A DNA stretch of 64,000 nucleotides, taken from positions 124,001 through 188,000 of the forward strand of contig NZ_JAGTJJ010000018.1 in assembly GCF_028435365.1 (NCBI RefSeq), in the 5' to 3' direction. Shown in pieces: positions 38,604 through 47,172 of this stretch. The position numbers and the translations under genes are program-made. This DNA is from Polyangium jinanense (lineage in GTDB: Bacteria > Myxococcota > Polyangia > Polyangiales > Polyangiaceae). Each line of letters starts with the position of its first letter. The first letter of the stretch is position 1. The notes beneath the pieces are model-generated. The model ran no database searches, was not told the origin of the DNA, and was given only the letters and a program-made list of their open reading frames with translations.

Positions 38604-39206
38604 TCACCAGGGGCGATCGCGCATCGTCTGCTTGTACTTTTCCTTGTAAAGATCGTGGCACTTCTTGCAGGAAGCCTTTGCGCCGTCGAGGTCGCCGGCC
38701 TTCGCCTTGGCCACACCCTCATTCGAGATGGCGACCCAGCTCCCCATGCCGGGCGGCGGCTTGCCCGCGGTGTAGGCCAGGGCATTGGCGATCTTCGTCA
38801 GATCACCACTCGACGTCGCCGAGGCCATGACCGTCTTCATCCAGCCCTGCATCGGGCAGGGCTTCTGCCCCTTGGCGCCGCAATCGAACGTCTTCGGGCC
38901 GGCCGCCGCGCTGGCCGCGGGCGCCGCAGAGCCGGCGGCGGGGGCCGCGGACGCCGCAGCCACGGCGGCGGATCCCGCGGGCTCCACGGGGGCGGAAGCA
39001 GCGCTGTTCTCGGGCTTCGGGGCCTCGGCGCTCGGCGCGGGGGCCGCTGACGCGACCGGGGCCGCGGAGGCCGCAGGCTGCGTGTCCGCCGCGGCTGCGC
39101 TGGGCTTCGCTTCGGGCGAGGCGCCTTCGTTTTTCGCCTCACCGCCGCCGCAGCCGACGGCACCCGCGAGCGCCACGATCGCCGCGAACCGCACTCCCTG
39201 TCTCAT
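38604..39206 (-). CDS. Lipoprotein with Ala/Pro linker and single CXXCH haem motif
   Basis: A 200-aa lipoprotein: lipobox AVGC, a 90-residue Ala/Pro/Ser-rich disordered linker, then a compact domain ending CKKCHDLYKEKYKQTM. A CXXCH near the C-terminus followed by an aromatic/basic helix is typical of the cytochrome c-prime/c556 fold. Predicted periplasmic membrane-tethered monohaem cytochrome, partner unknown. AAGGAGAG precedes the ATG, an example of a gene with a normal leader. ccmB, for haem export, is also in the window but far away. Confidence 0.75.
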   Translation of the reverse strand: MRQGVRFAAIVALAGAVGCGGGEAKNEGASPEAKPSAAAADTQPAASAAPVASAAPAPSAEAPKPENSAASAPVEPAGSAAVAAASAAPAAGSAAPAASAAAGPKTFDCGAKGQKPCPMQGWMKTVMASATSSGDLTKIANALAYTAGKPPPGMGSWVAISNEGVAKAKAGDLDGAKASCKKCHDLYKEKYKQTMRDRPW

Positions 39207-39361
39207 CCTGCTCTCCTTACATGGTGGCGAAGATCGACCTTTCTCGGCGATCCTCGCATTCCTACTCGCCCGGCTCATGATCCGGCCGCGCGGGGCAAGT
39301 TGCCCCGGCATTCGACTTTGATCCGTATCCACGGCCTGATGGCAAGACAAAAAAAGTGCCG

Positions 39362-41197
39362 ATGTCTGCTCCCTCGCCGGTCCGTCCCTCCCCCCTCCGC
39401 CCTGCGTCCGCTCCTCCCGACGCTCCCAAGCTGCTTTTCACGCGCGGAGGCCGATATCCGCAGGCGATCGCGTGGTTCGGGGCGCGATCGTTCTGGGGGC
39501 ATCTCTGGCACCTCGTGGCGAGCGTCATCGCGACGGAAGACATCGACAGTCGCGCATGGATGCGACCGAGCACAGCCGACACACTGACGCGCAAGGCCGC
39601 GGCCGTGCTGGGCGGCAGCGAAGGCAAAGAGACGCTCACCGAGGCGCTCGGTCGCGACGTCTGGATCGATTTCCTCGCCGACACGGGCGATTGCGTGTCC
39701 GTGAGCCAGGAGGTCGCGCGTCTCGTGTTCGAGACGTACGAGGTCGAAGTTCCGGACAAACCCGGCGAGACGCTCGTGCTCCCGCGCGGGGACATCCTCC
39801 TGTTCGGCGGGGACACGGCGTATCCGGTGGCGACGGAGCTCGAGATCCACAACCGGGTGATCGTGCCGTTCTCGCGGGTGCTGGAGGAGGTCCGAGACGG
39901 CAAACCCCGGGTGCTCCTGGGAGTCCCGGGAAATCACGATTGGTACGCGGGGCTCGACGGCTTCGGGCGCATGTTCCGGGAGCGGCGCGGGACCGTGGAT
40001 CTCGTGGGGAGATCGACGCCGAACGAGGTCGTGCGGTTCGCGCAGATCGGACACTTCATCCAGTGGGTGGAGGCGTTTCGCATCGGACGTTATGTGAGCA
40101 AACGATCGACGTTGCCGCTCGACGGATACGTGCCGGTGCAGGACGCGAGTTACTTCGCGCTCAGGCTCGCGCCGGGGCTCGATCTGTGGGGCGCGGATCG
40201 GCAGCTCCGCGCGGTGGACTTCGAGCAACGCGCGTTCTTCGCGTCGCTCCGGACCGAGAACCGCGGGCTGCTCTTGACCCTGGCGGATCCGGCGTACGCG
40301 TTCCTGGAGCCGAACCCTGCGGGGCAACACATCGTCGACGCGCTGGATCTACGGCTCGAAGACGACGCCGTGCTCGTGCTGACGGGCGATACACATCACT
40401 ACTGCCGCGAGCAGATCGGCAAGACGTGCCACGTGATCGCCGGCGGAGGCGGGGCGTTCTTGCATCCGGCGCGGATCATGCGGAAGGGCCTGCCCGAGCC
40501 GGCCGCGGAGTTCCCGGGGCCGAAGGCGTCGCTCGCGCTGGCGCTGCAAATCCCGTGGCAGATCGTGCACGGACGGAGCGGCTTTCTGGTGCACCTCGCG
40601 GCCGCGCTGCTCTACCTGCCGGCGTTTTCCGCGGTGCGATGGGGCGGCGCGCCGCCGATGGTGGGATCGCTCGTGACGGCGGCGATCGCGGGCTTCGTGT
40701 GCCGGCTGCTCGGCGGATTCCGGAACCGATCGATCGCGGTGTACCTGCTCGCGACGATCGCGGGGCTCACCGTGGGGTTCGTGCCGATGCTCGCGCGGAT
40801 GACGTTCGCGGCGGCGGGCGGCCTCTTCGACGCGGCGGATCTCTACGGCGCGAGGCCGTGGCTCGTGTTCCTGGTCTCGGTCTACGTCGCGACGCTGGTC
40901 TTCGGCGCGTACCTGATGGCGCTGACGATCTTCGGGATCGAGCAACACCAGGCGTTCGCGGCGCTGGCGCACCCCGGATACAAGCACTTCGTGCGGGTGC
41001 GCGTGCGCCGCGACGGGAGCGGCGCCGACGCGTGGGTGCTCGGGAAGGTGGATCCTCTGTCCGCCTCGGATCCGGTCGTCCTGGTGGACCAGTTTTCCTG
41101 GACGAACGACGGCCTCTCGGCCGGCGCGCGCTCGGCGTTGCCGGCGTCCCTGATCACGCCGCCATCAAGCGATGCGGCCCAGCAGAAGAGGCGGTGA
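39362..41197 (+). CDS. Membrane-anchored metallophosphoesterase
   Basis: A 611-aa protein. The N-terminal half is a calcineurin-like phosphoesterase with FLADTGDCVS, LLFGGDTAYP, GVPGNHDW and the C-terminal metal motif LTGDTHHY. The second half has about five hydrophobic helices (about 400-530), then a short cytoplasmic tail. The substrate is unknown; an outward- or inward-facing hydrolase is equally possible. A GTG six bases upstream is the alternative start. Its last 33 bp overlap the convergent thymidine phosphorylase gene. Confidence 0.82.
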   Translation: MSAPSPVRPSPLRPASAPPDAPKLLFTRGGRYPQAIAWFGARSFWGHLWHLVASVIATEDIDSRAWMRPSTADTLTRKAAAVLGGSEGKETLTEALGRDVWIDFLADTGDCVSVSQEVARLVFETYEVEVPDKPGETLVLPRGDILLFGGDTAYPVATELEIHNRVIVPFSRVLEEVRDGKPRVLLGVPGNHDWYAGLDGFGRMFRERRGTVDLVGRSTPNEVVRFAQIGHFIQWVEAFRIGRYVSKRSTLPLDGYVPVQDASYFALRLAPGLDLWGADRQLRAVDFEQRAFFASLRTENRGLLLTLADPAYAFLEPNPAGQHIVDALDLRLEDDAVLVLTGDTHHYCREQIGKTCHVIAGGGGAFLHPARIMRKGLPEPAAEFPGPKASLALALQIPWQIVHGRSGFLVHLAAALLYLPAFSAVRWGGAPPMVGSLVTAAIAGFVCRLLGGFRNRSIAVYLLATIAGLTVGFVPMLARMTFAAAGGLFDAADLYGARPWLVFLVSVYVATLVFGAYLMALTIFGIEQHQAFAALAHPGYKHFVRVRVRRDGSGADAWVLGKVDPLSASDPVVLVDQFSWTNDGLSAGARSALPASLITPPSSDAAQQKRR

Positions 41198-42484
41198 GGC
41201 CTCGGGCGCGGAACTGACGCGGAAGGCGCTCTGGACACGATCCGCGACGGCCTCGGCCGCGGCCGCCGAGCGCACGTGGAGGCACGCGAGGGGCTCGCCG
41301 CGACGCACGCCGGCGCCACGCGGCGCGAGGATCTCGATGCCGACGGCGTGATCGACCTTCTGATCGGCGCGCGTGCGGCCCGCGCCCATGGCGACGGCGG
41401 CGAGGCCGATCTCGAGGGGATCGATCGCCGCGACGAAGCCGTCGGCGTCGGAGGGAACGAGGACGGTTTCAGGGGCACGCGGCAGGCAACGCGGATCTTC
41501 GACGACCGCGGGATCGCCGCCCTGGGCCTCGATCATGCGCTCGAACACGCGCGCGCCGCGCCCGCTCGAGATCGCGTCGCGGAGTTTTTCGCGCGCCTCT
41601 TCCACGGAGGAAGCGGCGTCGCCGAGCACGAGCATCTCGGCGCCGAGGGCGAGTGTGCACTCGACGAGATCGTCCGGTCCGCCGCCGTGGAGGACCTCGA
41701 TCGCTTCGCGCGTCTCGATGGCGTTGCCGACGGTGCGGCCGAGGACGGTGCTCATGTCGGTCAGGAGCGCGACCACACGCTTGCCGGCGGCCTTGCCGAC
41801 ACGCACGAGGGCCTCGGCGAGGGCGCGCGCGTCGCGCTCGGTCTTCATGAACGCGCCGCGGCCGACCTTCACGTCGAGCACGAGCGCGTCGATGCCCTCG
41901 GCGAGTTTTTTCGAGAGGATGCTCGCGACGATGAGGGGGATCGACTCGACCGTGGCCGTGACGTCGCGCAGCGCGTAGATACGTTTGTCCGCGGGGGCGA
42001 TGCGTCCGGTCTGTCCGATCATGCAAGCGCCGATGTCGCGGACGATGCGCGCGAAGGCATCCGTGTCGAGCGAGACGTTGAAGCCGGGGATGGCTTCGAG
42101 CTTGTCGAGGGTGCCGCCCGTATGGCCGAGGCCGCGGCCGCTGACCATGGGCACGGGCACGCCGCAGGCCGCGACGAGGGGCGCGAGGCACAAGGAGACC
42201 TTGTCGCCGACGCCTCCGGTCGAGTGTTTGTCGACCTTGATTCCGGGGACGGAGGAGAGGTCGAGGACGTCGCCGGAGTGGAGCATCGCGCGGGTGAGGG
42301 CCACGGTCTCCGCGTCGTCCATGCCGCGGAAGAAGATGGCCATGCAGAGCGCGCTCATCTGGTAATCGGCGAGCTCGCCCGTTCCGAGGGCGCGGATGAG
42401 GCGCGCGATCTGGTCGTCCGAAAGGCGGCCGCCGTCGCGCTTCTTGGCGATGAGCTCAACCAGGGTCTCCACGGTGCGGAGCAT
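41165..42484 (-). CDS. deoA: Thymidine/pyrimidine-nucleoside phosphorylase
   Basis: Phosphorolysis of thymidine, deoxyuridine and perhaps uridine to the free base. A 439-aa member with VDKHSTGGVGDKVSL (phosphate binding), SGRGLGHTGGTLDKLEAIPG and a C-terminal PYNP domain. It could be DeoA or the broader Pdp type. An alternative GTG start at 42472 has TATGCT 7 nt upstream and may be the true leaderless start. No other deo genes are nearby. Confidence 0.9.
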   Translation of the reverse strand: MLRTVETLVELIAKKRDGGRLSDDQIARLIRALGTGELADYQMSALCMAIFFRGMDDAETVALTRAMLHSGDVLDLSSVPGIKVDKHSTGGVGDKVSLCLAPLVAACGVPVPMVSGRGLGHTGGTLDKLEAIPGFNVSLDTDAFARIVRDIGACMIGQTGRIAPADKRIYALRDVTATVESIPLIVASILSKKLAEGIDALVLDVKVGRGAFMKTERDARALAEALVRVGKAAGKRVVALLTDMSTVLGRTVGNAIETREAIEVLHGGGPDDLVECTLALGAEMLVLGDAASSVEEAREKLRDAISSGRGARVFERMIEAQGGDPAVVEDPRCLPRAPETVLVPSDADGFVAAIDPLEIGLAAVAMGAGRTRADQKVDHAVGIEILAPRGAGVRRGEPLACLHVRSAAAAEAVADRVQSAFRVSSAPEASPPLLLGRIA

Positions 42485-42549
42485 ACATCAAAGCGGCCTC
42501 GCGGCGCGGGCCGCGTGCGTGGCGTCTCCCCAGGGCGAGCGGCGCGCGC

Positions 42550-42555
42550 TACCTT
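42550..42555 (+). promoter_or_regulatory. Start-proximal -10, histidine kinase
   Basis: TACCTT ends 8 nt before the ATG at 42564; leaderless start predicted. Confidence 0.4.
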
Positions 42556-42563
42556 TCGGCCGC

Positions 42564-43523
42564 ATGAGCAGGGCACGTGACTTCACGACGCTCGGCTACC
42601 GGCGCATCGTCAAGCTGCTGGTCTCGCTCGTCATCGTCCCGTCGGTGCTGCTGTCGGCGGTCGGCGCGTCGCTCGTGGTGATGGGCGAGGCGCGGTACAA
42701 CATCCTCATCGGGATCCTCGTGCTCACGTTCTCGAGCACGCTCGTGACAGGGGTGATCCTGGTGTGGGTGTTCTTGCGGCGGGAGCGAGATCTCTCGGAG
42801 CTGCAAGCCGACTTCGTGTCGAAGGTCTCGCACGAGCTCCGGACGCCGCTGACGTCGATCCGGATGTTCACCGAGACGCTGGTGCTGCGGCGCGGGGACA
42901 AAGAGAGCGAGGATCGATGCATCCTGGCGCTCAACAAGGAGAGCGCGCGGCTGCAACAGCTCATCGATCGGCTGCTCGACTGGGGGCGGATGGAGAGCGG
43001 GCGGCGGGTCTACGAGCTCGCCGAGCAGGACGTGGTGAAGGTCGTGGAGGAGGCGATCGCCGCGTTCGAGCCGACGCGCGAGCAGCGGCACGTGGAGCTC
43101 TCGGTGCAGTTCGAGCCGGACCTGCCGCGCGTGTGGTGCGACCACGGGGCGATCGTGATCTCGCTCGTGAACCTGCTCTCGAACGCCTACAAGTACGGGG
43201 GGCAGCCGCGGAAGATCGAGCTCGCGGTCGCGCGGAAGCTCGGCGAGGTGCTGATCACGGTGCGCGACAACGGCAAGGGGATCGCGCGGCGCGAGCACAA
43301 GCGCATCTTCGAGAAATTTTACCGGGTCGATGATCTCCTTGCACGACAGCAAGAGGGGTCGGGGCTCGGGCTTGCGATCGTGCAACATGTGATGCGCGCG
43401 CATCGAGGTCGCGTGACCGTGGACAGCGAGCCGGGTCGAGGGAGCGCGTTCACGCTGGTGCTTCCGATCCAGGCGAAGGTGCGGGTGTCGGAGCCGATGT
43501 CGAGCACGGGAGGGACGGCGTAA
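42564..43523 (+). CDS. Two-transmembrane sensor histidine kinase
   Basis: A 319-aa kinase with two N-terminal helices (about 16-40 and 46-71) and almost no periplasmic loop. It then has HisKA with VSHELRTPLTS (His90), and HATPase_c with NLLSNAYKYG, VRDNGKGI and GSGLGLAI. The near absence of a sensor loop suggests membrane or intracellular sensing. Its partner response regulator follows 47 bp downstream. Confidence 0.9.
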   Translation: MSRARDFTTLGYRRIVKLLVSLVIVPSVLLSAVGASLVVMGEARYNILIGILVLTFSSTLVTGVILVWVFLRRERDLSELQADFVSKVSHELRTPLTSIRMFTETLVLRRGDKESEDRCILALNKESARLQQLIDRLLDWGRMESGRRVYELAEQDVVKVVEEAIAAFEPTREQRHVELSVQFEPDLPRVWCDHGAIVISLVNLLSNAYKYGGQPRKIELAVARKLGEVLITVRDNGKGIARREHKRIFEKFYRVDDLLARQQEGSGLGLAIVQHVMRAHRGRVTVDSEPGRGSAFTLVLPIQAKVRVSEPMSSTGGTA

Positions 43524-43551
43524 GGGTGGGAGCGGCAAGCGGCGCGGAACG

Positions 43552-43560
43552 TGATAGAGA
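43552..43560 (+). promoter_or_regulatory. Start-proximal extended -10, response regulator
   Basis: TGATAGAGA ends 10 nt before the ATG at 43571. It lies in the 47-bp gap after the kinase gene, so the regulator may also be transcribed on its own. Confidence 0.4.
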
Positions 43561-43570
43561 GCCTGGATCG

Positions 43571-44281
43571 ATGAACCGGGTCGGACAGGGCGGCGCGCGG
43601 CGCACGGTCCTCGTCGTGGAAGACGACGACAGCATCGCGATGGGCCTCGAGATGAACCTGTCGGCGGAGGGGTATCGCGTGCTCCTCGCGACCGACGGGG
43701 AGAGTGGTCTCGCGCTCGCGCGCGGAGGCGGGATCGACCTCTTGATCCTGGACGTGATGCTGCCGAAGCTGAACGGCTTCGAGCTTCTGCGGATGCTGCG
43801 CGCCGAGCGGTACACGATGCCGGTGATCATGCTGAGCGCGCGCGGCGCGGAGATGGACAAGGTGATGGGGCTCGAGCTCGGCGCCGAGGACTACATCACG
43901 AAGCCGTTCGGGCTGGCGGAGCTTTTGGCGCGGGTGAAGGCGGTGCTCCGGCGCGACGCGATCGCGCGCGGGGACGACGCGAGCGCGATCCGAGCGGCGG
44001 ACCTCGAGATCCATCCGTCGACGCGGGAGGTGCGGCGCGACGGGAAGCTCGTGGAGCTCACGGCGACGGAGTTCGACATCCTGTTTTGCCTGGTCAGCGC
44101 GGGCGGCCGCGTGCTGTCGCGGGAGCAGCTCCAGGCGAAGGTGTGGGGGCCGAGCCATCACGGCACGCCGCGCACCGTGGACAACTTCATCCTGCAGCTA
44201 CGAACGAAGCTCGAGGACAATCCGGCGAACCCCAGGCACCTCGTGACGGTGCGAGGCGTGGGGTATCGGTTCGTGGTTTGA
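43571..44281 (+). CDS. OmpR/PhoB-family response regulator
   Basis: A 236-aa regulator: receiver domain with acidic pair EDDD (17-20), phospho-acceptor D61 in LLILDVMLP, and KPF switch lysine (about 112). The winged-helix DNA-binding domain has RVLSREQLQAKVWG and TVDNFILQLRTKLE. It is the cognate partner of the upstream kinase; target genes are unknown. Confidence 0.93.
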   Translation: MNRVGQGGARRTVLVVEDDDSIAMGLEMNLSAEGYRVLLATDGESGLALARGGGIDLLILDVMLPKLNGFELLRMLRAERYTMPVIMLSARGAEMDKVMGLELGAEDYITKPFGLAELLARVKAVLRRDAIARGDDASAIRAADLEIHPSTREVRRDGKLVELTATEFDILFCLVSAGGRVLSREQLQAKVWGPSHHGTPRTVDNFILQLRTKLEDNPANPRHLVTVRGVGYRFVV

Positions 44282-44297
44282 CGAGACGAACGAGACA

Positions 44298-44323
44298 CCC
44301 CCGCTCCCATCCGGAAGCGGGGG
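44298..44323. terminator. Hairpin between convergent genes
   Basis: CCCCCGCT/AGCGGGGG with a 10-nt loop between the response regulator and the convergent lipoprotein. No U-tract. Confidence 0.5.
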
Positions 44324-44332
44324 CCGCCGAAC

Positions 44333-44773
44333 TCAAGGCGCCTGACAGAATTTGTTGATGCTGTCGACGAGCGGGTCTTCCTGCTTGACCGCCTTGTCGA
44401 GCGCGGCCTGGGCCGAGTTGATCTTCGCGAGATCCTTCGCCTCGGCGGCGGCAGCCATGTCGCGGGCGGCCTTGGCGACGTCCTTCGCCATCGTCTGGTA
44501 CTCGGTCGAGTACTTCTTCAGGTCGGGGATCGTGAGCTCCACCTTGGCGGCGTCGGCGGCGACCTTGTCCATCGCGTCGGCCATGCTCTTGAGCTCGTTC
44601 GCTCCCGTCGGGTCGGCGCCGCCCTTCGGCGTCTTGTTCAGGCTCTCGACGCCCTTGTTGATCACCTCGATGAGCTGGTTGCACTCGGTGATCTTTTTCT
44701 GGCCGCAGGCCGTGGCTCCCACGAGCAGAGCGGCGCCCACGATCGCGGCCGAGAACAGGGATTGATGACGCAT
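44333..44773 (-). CDS. Helical lipoprotein of unknown function
   Basis: A 146-aa lipoprotein (lipobox GATAC) whose mature part is predicted to be almost entirely helical, with charged Ala/Lys/Asp-rich segments such as KDVAKAARDMAAAAEAKD, possibly a coiled coil or four-helix bundle. It has two cysteines (TECNQL and NKFCQAP) that could form a disulfide joining the ends. AGGAGAC precedes the ATG. Confidence 0.75.
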   Translation of the reverse strand: MRHQSLFSAAIVGAALLVGATACGQKKITECNQLIEVINKGVESLNKTPKGGADPTGANELKSMADAMDKVAADAAKVELTIPDLKKYSTEYQTMAKDVAKAARDMAAAAEAKDLAKINSAQAALDKAVKQEDPLVDSINKFCQAP

Positions 44774-44844
44774 CTTCGACTGTCTCCTGTGGAGGGATTG
44801 GCGTTCGGTGGCCGCTTTCTTCGAAGAGGCCAGAAACTTCGCAG

Positions 44845-45315
44845 TCACGAGCGTACCCGCCAGTTGCCGTGGAAGGTACGTCCCACGTCGTCGGCCGTCG
44901 GGTCGGTCACGATGATCTCGGGGCGACCGTTCTCCGCGTAGACGATGGTATTTTGTCGGAAGACGCGGCCGAACGCGATGGCCTCGTCGCGCTCCATGCC
45001 GTAGACGAGCCACGCGGGCTCGCGCCAGACACCTTCAGGCTCCGCCTCGGAGCCGACGCAGGGCTCGACGCGGTAGCAGCCGAGGATGAGCAGGTCGCGG
45101 AGCACGTGGTGGCGCTGCTCGTTCACCTTGCGGGGCAGGAGCATCGAACGCGGGTTGTAGGCCGTGAGCACGGCGAAACGCCGGTTCAGGAGCTCGGGCA
45201 ACGCCGAGTGATCCTGGACGATCTCGCCGTCGAGCGAGGCGCGTAGCGGCGCGCCGTGCGGGCCGGGGAACTCGTAGATCGTCGCGAGGTACGAACGGAG
45301 GAGCGCTTGGTCCAT
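44845..45315 (-). CDS. DUF3293-like protein
   Basis: A 156-aa cytoplasmic protein. LLRSYLATIYEF, FAVLTAYNPRS and the late VFRQNTIVYAENGRPEII fit the small DUF3293 family, which has no assigned function. Divergent from the Gld-type ABC operon. Confidence 0.7.
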   Translation of the reverse strand: MDQALLRSYLATIYEFPGPHGAPLRASLDGEIVQDHSALPELLNRRFAVLTAYNPRSMLLPRKVNEQRHHVLRDLLILGCYRVEPCVGSEAEPEGVWREPAWLVYGMERDEAIAFGRVFRQNTIVYAENGRPEIIVTDPTADDVGRTFHGNWRVRS

Positions 45316-45438
45316 CGATAGGTCTGACCGCTCCTACCAGAGTGGCGGCCCGCACGCTACCAGGCCCTTCGCGTTGCGAGGGCGCCCGGCCTTCCCGTGA
45401 GCCCGCCCGCGCGTCTTTCCCTTCCTGGATGCTTGCGC

Positions 45439-45444
45439 TAAGCC
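45439..45444 (+). promoter_or_regulatory. Start-proximal -10, ABC operon
   Basis: TAAGCC ends 10 nt before the ATG at 45455; leaderless start predicted for the four-gene operon. Confidence 0.4.
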
Positions 45445-45454
45445 CTGCCCCGGG

Positions 45455-46426
45455 ATGATCGAAGTGGAGCGCCTCTCCAAGTCGTACGGCGCCTTTCGCG
45501 CCGTGTCGGATGTGTCGTTTCACGTCGAGCGCGGCGAGGTCGTGGGATTCCTCGGGCCGAACGGCGCGGGGAAGAGCACGACGCTCCGCATGCTGGCCGG
45601 CTTCCTCGGGCCAAGCGCCGGGCGGATCCGCATCGGCGGGCACGACATCGCCGAGGAGCCGCTGCTCGCGCGGGAAAAGCTCGGGTACATGCCCGAGACC
45701 TCGCCGCTGTATCCGGAGATGCGGGTGCGTGAGTACCTCACCTTTCGCGCCGAGGTGAAGCGCGTGCCCCGGAGCGCGCGGGCCAAGGCGGTCGAGCGGG
45801 CCGCCGAGGAGGCGCGGGTCGACGACGTCGCGGATGTGCTCGTGCAGCATCTGTCGAAGGGGTACCGGCAGCGCGTCGGGCTCGCGGATGCGCTGCTCGG
45901 GGATCCGCCGGTGCTGATCCTCGACGAGCCCACGGCGGGGCTCGATCCGAACCAGATCCGCGAGGTGCGCGAGCTCGTGAAGCGGCGCGGCAAGGACCAC
46001 GCGATCCTGATCTCGACGCACATCCTCTCGGAGGTCGAGGCGACGTGCTCGCGCGCGCTCGTGGTCGCGCGGGGCAAGCTCGTGGCGTCGGGGACCATCG
46101 AGGAGCTGCGCGAGATGCGAAGGGCTTCGGGGCTCCGCATCGTCGTGCGCGGGGATGCGACGCGGGCGCTCGGGATCGTTCGTGCGCTTCCGGAGGTCGC
46201 GGGGGCTGATATCGACGCGGGGCAGGCGCCGGCGGCGGATGCGGCGGCGTTGCTCGTCACGTACCGGCGCGCCGAAGGCGGGGCCGAGGCGGCCGAGCGG
46301 GTCGTCGCGGCGCTCGTCGGCGCGGGGCTCGGCGTGCGGGAGGTCGTGCCGCGGGCCGCGACGCTCGAGCAGGTCTTCTCCGAGCTCACGCGGGGGGACG
46401 AGACCGCGGCCGAGGTGCAGGCGTGA
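45455..46426 (+). CDS. ABC transporter ATPase, GldA-type
   Basis: A 323-aa ATPase with Walker A GPNGAGKST (about 34-42), signature LSKGYRQRVGLA, Walker B LILDEPTAGLD and a C-terminal roughly 90-residue extension (YRRAEGGAEAAERVV...LEQVFSELT) seen in ABC-2 exporters. First of four genes overlapping by 4 nt each. The set (ATPase, six-helix permease, GldG-like protein, DUF4340) matches the GldA-GldF-GldG group known from gliding Bacteroidetes and found widely elsewhere. A role in gliding here is not shown. Confidence 0.9.
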   Translation: MIEVERLSKSYGAFRAVSDVSFHVERGEVVGFLGPNGAGKSTTLRMLAGFLGPSAGRIRIGGHDIAEEPLLAREKLGYMPETSPLYPEMRVREYLTFRAEVKRVPRSARAKAVERAAEEARVDDVADVLVQHLSKGYRQRVGLADALLGDPPVLILDEPTAGLDPNQIREVRELVKRRGKDHAILISTHILSEVEATCSRALVVARGKLVASGTIEELREMRRASGLRIVVRGDATRALGIVRALPEVAGADIDAGQAPAADAAALLVTYRRAEGGAEAAERVVAALVGAGLGVREVVPRAATLEQVFSELTRGDETAAEVQA

Positions 46427-47172
46427 GGGGATTCTGGCCGATCTTCAAGCGGGAGCTCTTCTCGCTCTTCGTCACGCCGCTCGCCTGGGTGGTGATCACG
46501 TCGTTCCTGCTCCTCCAGGGCCTGCACTTCTTCTTGATCGTCGTGAACTTCGCGGCGGCGCCGGCGGAATCGCTCGGCGACAGTGGGCCGGTCCAGGCCT
46601 TCTTCGGCCAGACGATGCTGCTCTACGTGCCGCTCTTGCTCGTCTGCCCGCTGCTCACGATGCGGCTCTTCGCCGAGGAGCGGCGCAGCGGCACGATCGA
46701 GACGTTGCTCACGGCGCCCGTGGGCACCGTGGGCGTGGTGCTCGCGAAGTACGCGGCCGCGGTGGCGACGTACGTCGTGATGTGGGCGCCGACGGCGCTC
46801 TACATCGTGATCCTCGCGCGGACGGGGGACGTCGACTGGCGGGTCGTGGGGACGAGTTACCTTTCGGTCTTCGCGATCGGCGCGGGCTACCTCGCGCTCG
46901 GCGTCATGACGAGCGCGCTCACGCAGAGCCAGCTCACGGCCGCGGTGCTCTCGGCGCTGGCGATCTCGGGCCTCTTCTTCTTCGGCTTCGCGGAGTTCAT
47001 CGTGCCCGATGGGCCGGCGCACGATCTCGCGACACATGTCTCCGTTTGGACTCAAATGAATGACGCGTCGCGGGGGCTGCTCGATTCGCGGCGGCTCGTC
47101 TTCGACGCGACCGTCGTACTCCTGCCGCTCTTCGTCACGGTGCGCGCCGTCGAGGCGTGGAGGTGGGGATGA
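46423..47172 (+). CDS. ABC-2 permease, GldF-type
   Basis: A 249-aa membrane protein with six hydrophobic helices. FKRELFSLFVTPLAWV near the N-terminus and the RLFAEERRSGTIETLLTAPV loop after helix 2 are the hallmark of ABC-2 permeases of this group. GTG start overlapping the ATPase stop (GTGA); its stop overlaps the next gene (ATGA). Confidence 0.9.
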   Translation: MRGFWPIFKRELFSLFVTPLAWVVITSFLLLQGLHFFLIVVNFAAAPAESLGDSGPVQAFFGQTMLLYVPLLLVCPLLTMRLFAEERRSGTIETLLTAPVGTVGVVLAKYAAAVATYVVMWAPTALYIVILARTGDVDWRVVGTSYLSVFAIGAGYLALGVMTSALTQSQLTAAVLSALAISGLFFFGFAEFIVPDGPAHDLATHVSVWTQMNDASRGLLDSRRLVFDATVVLLPLFVTVRAVEAWRWG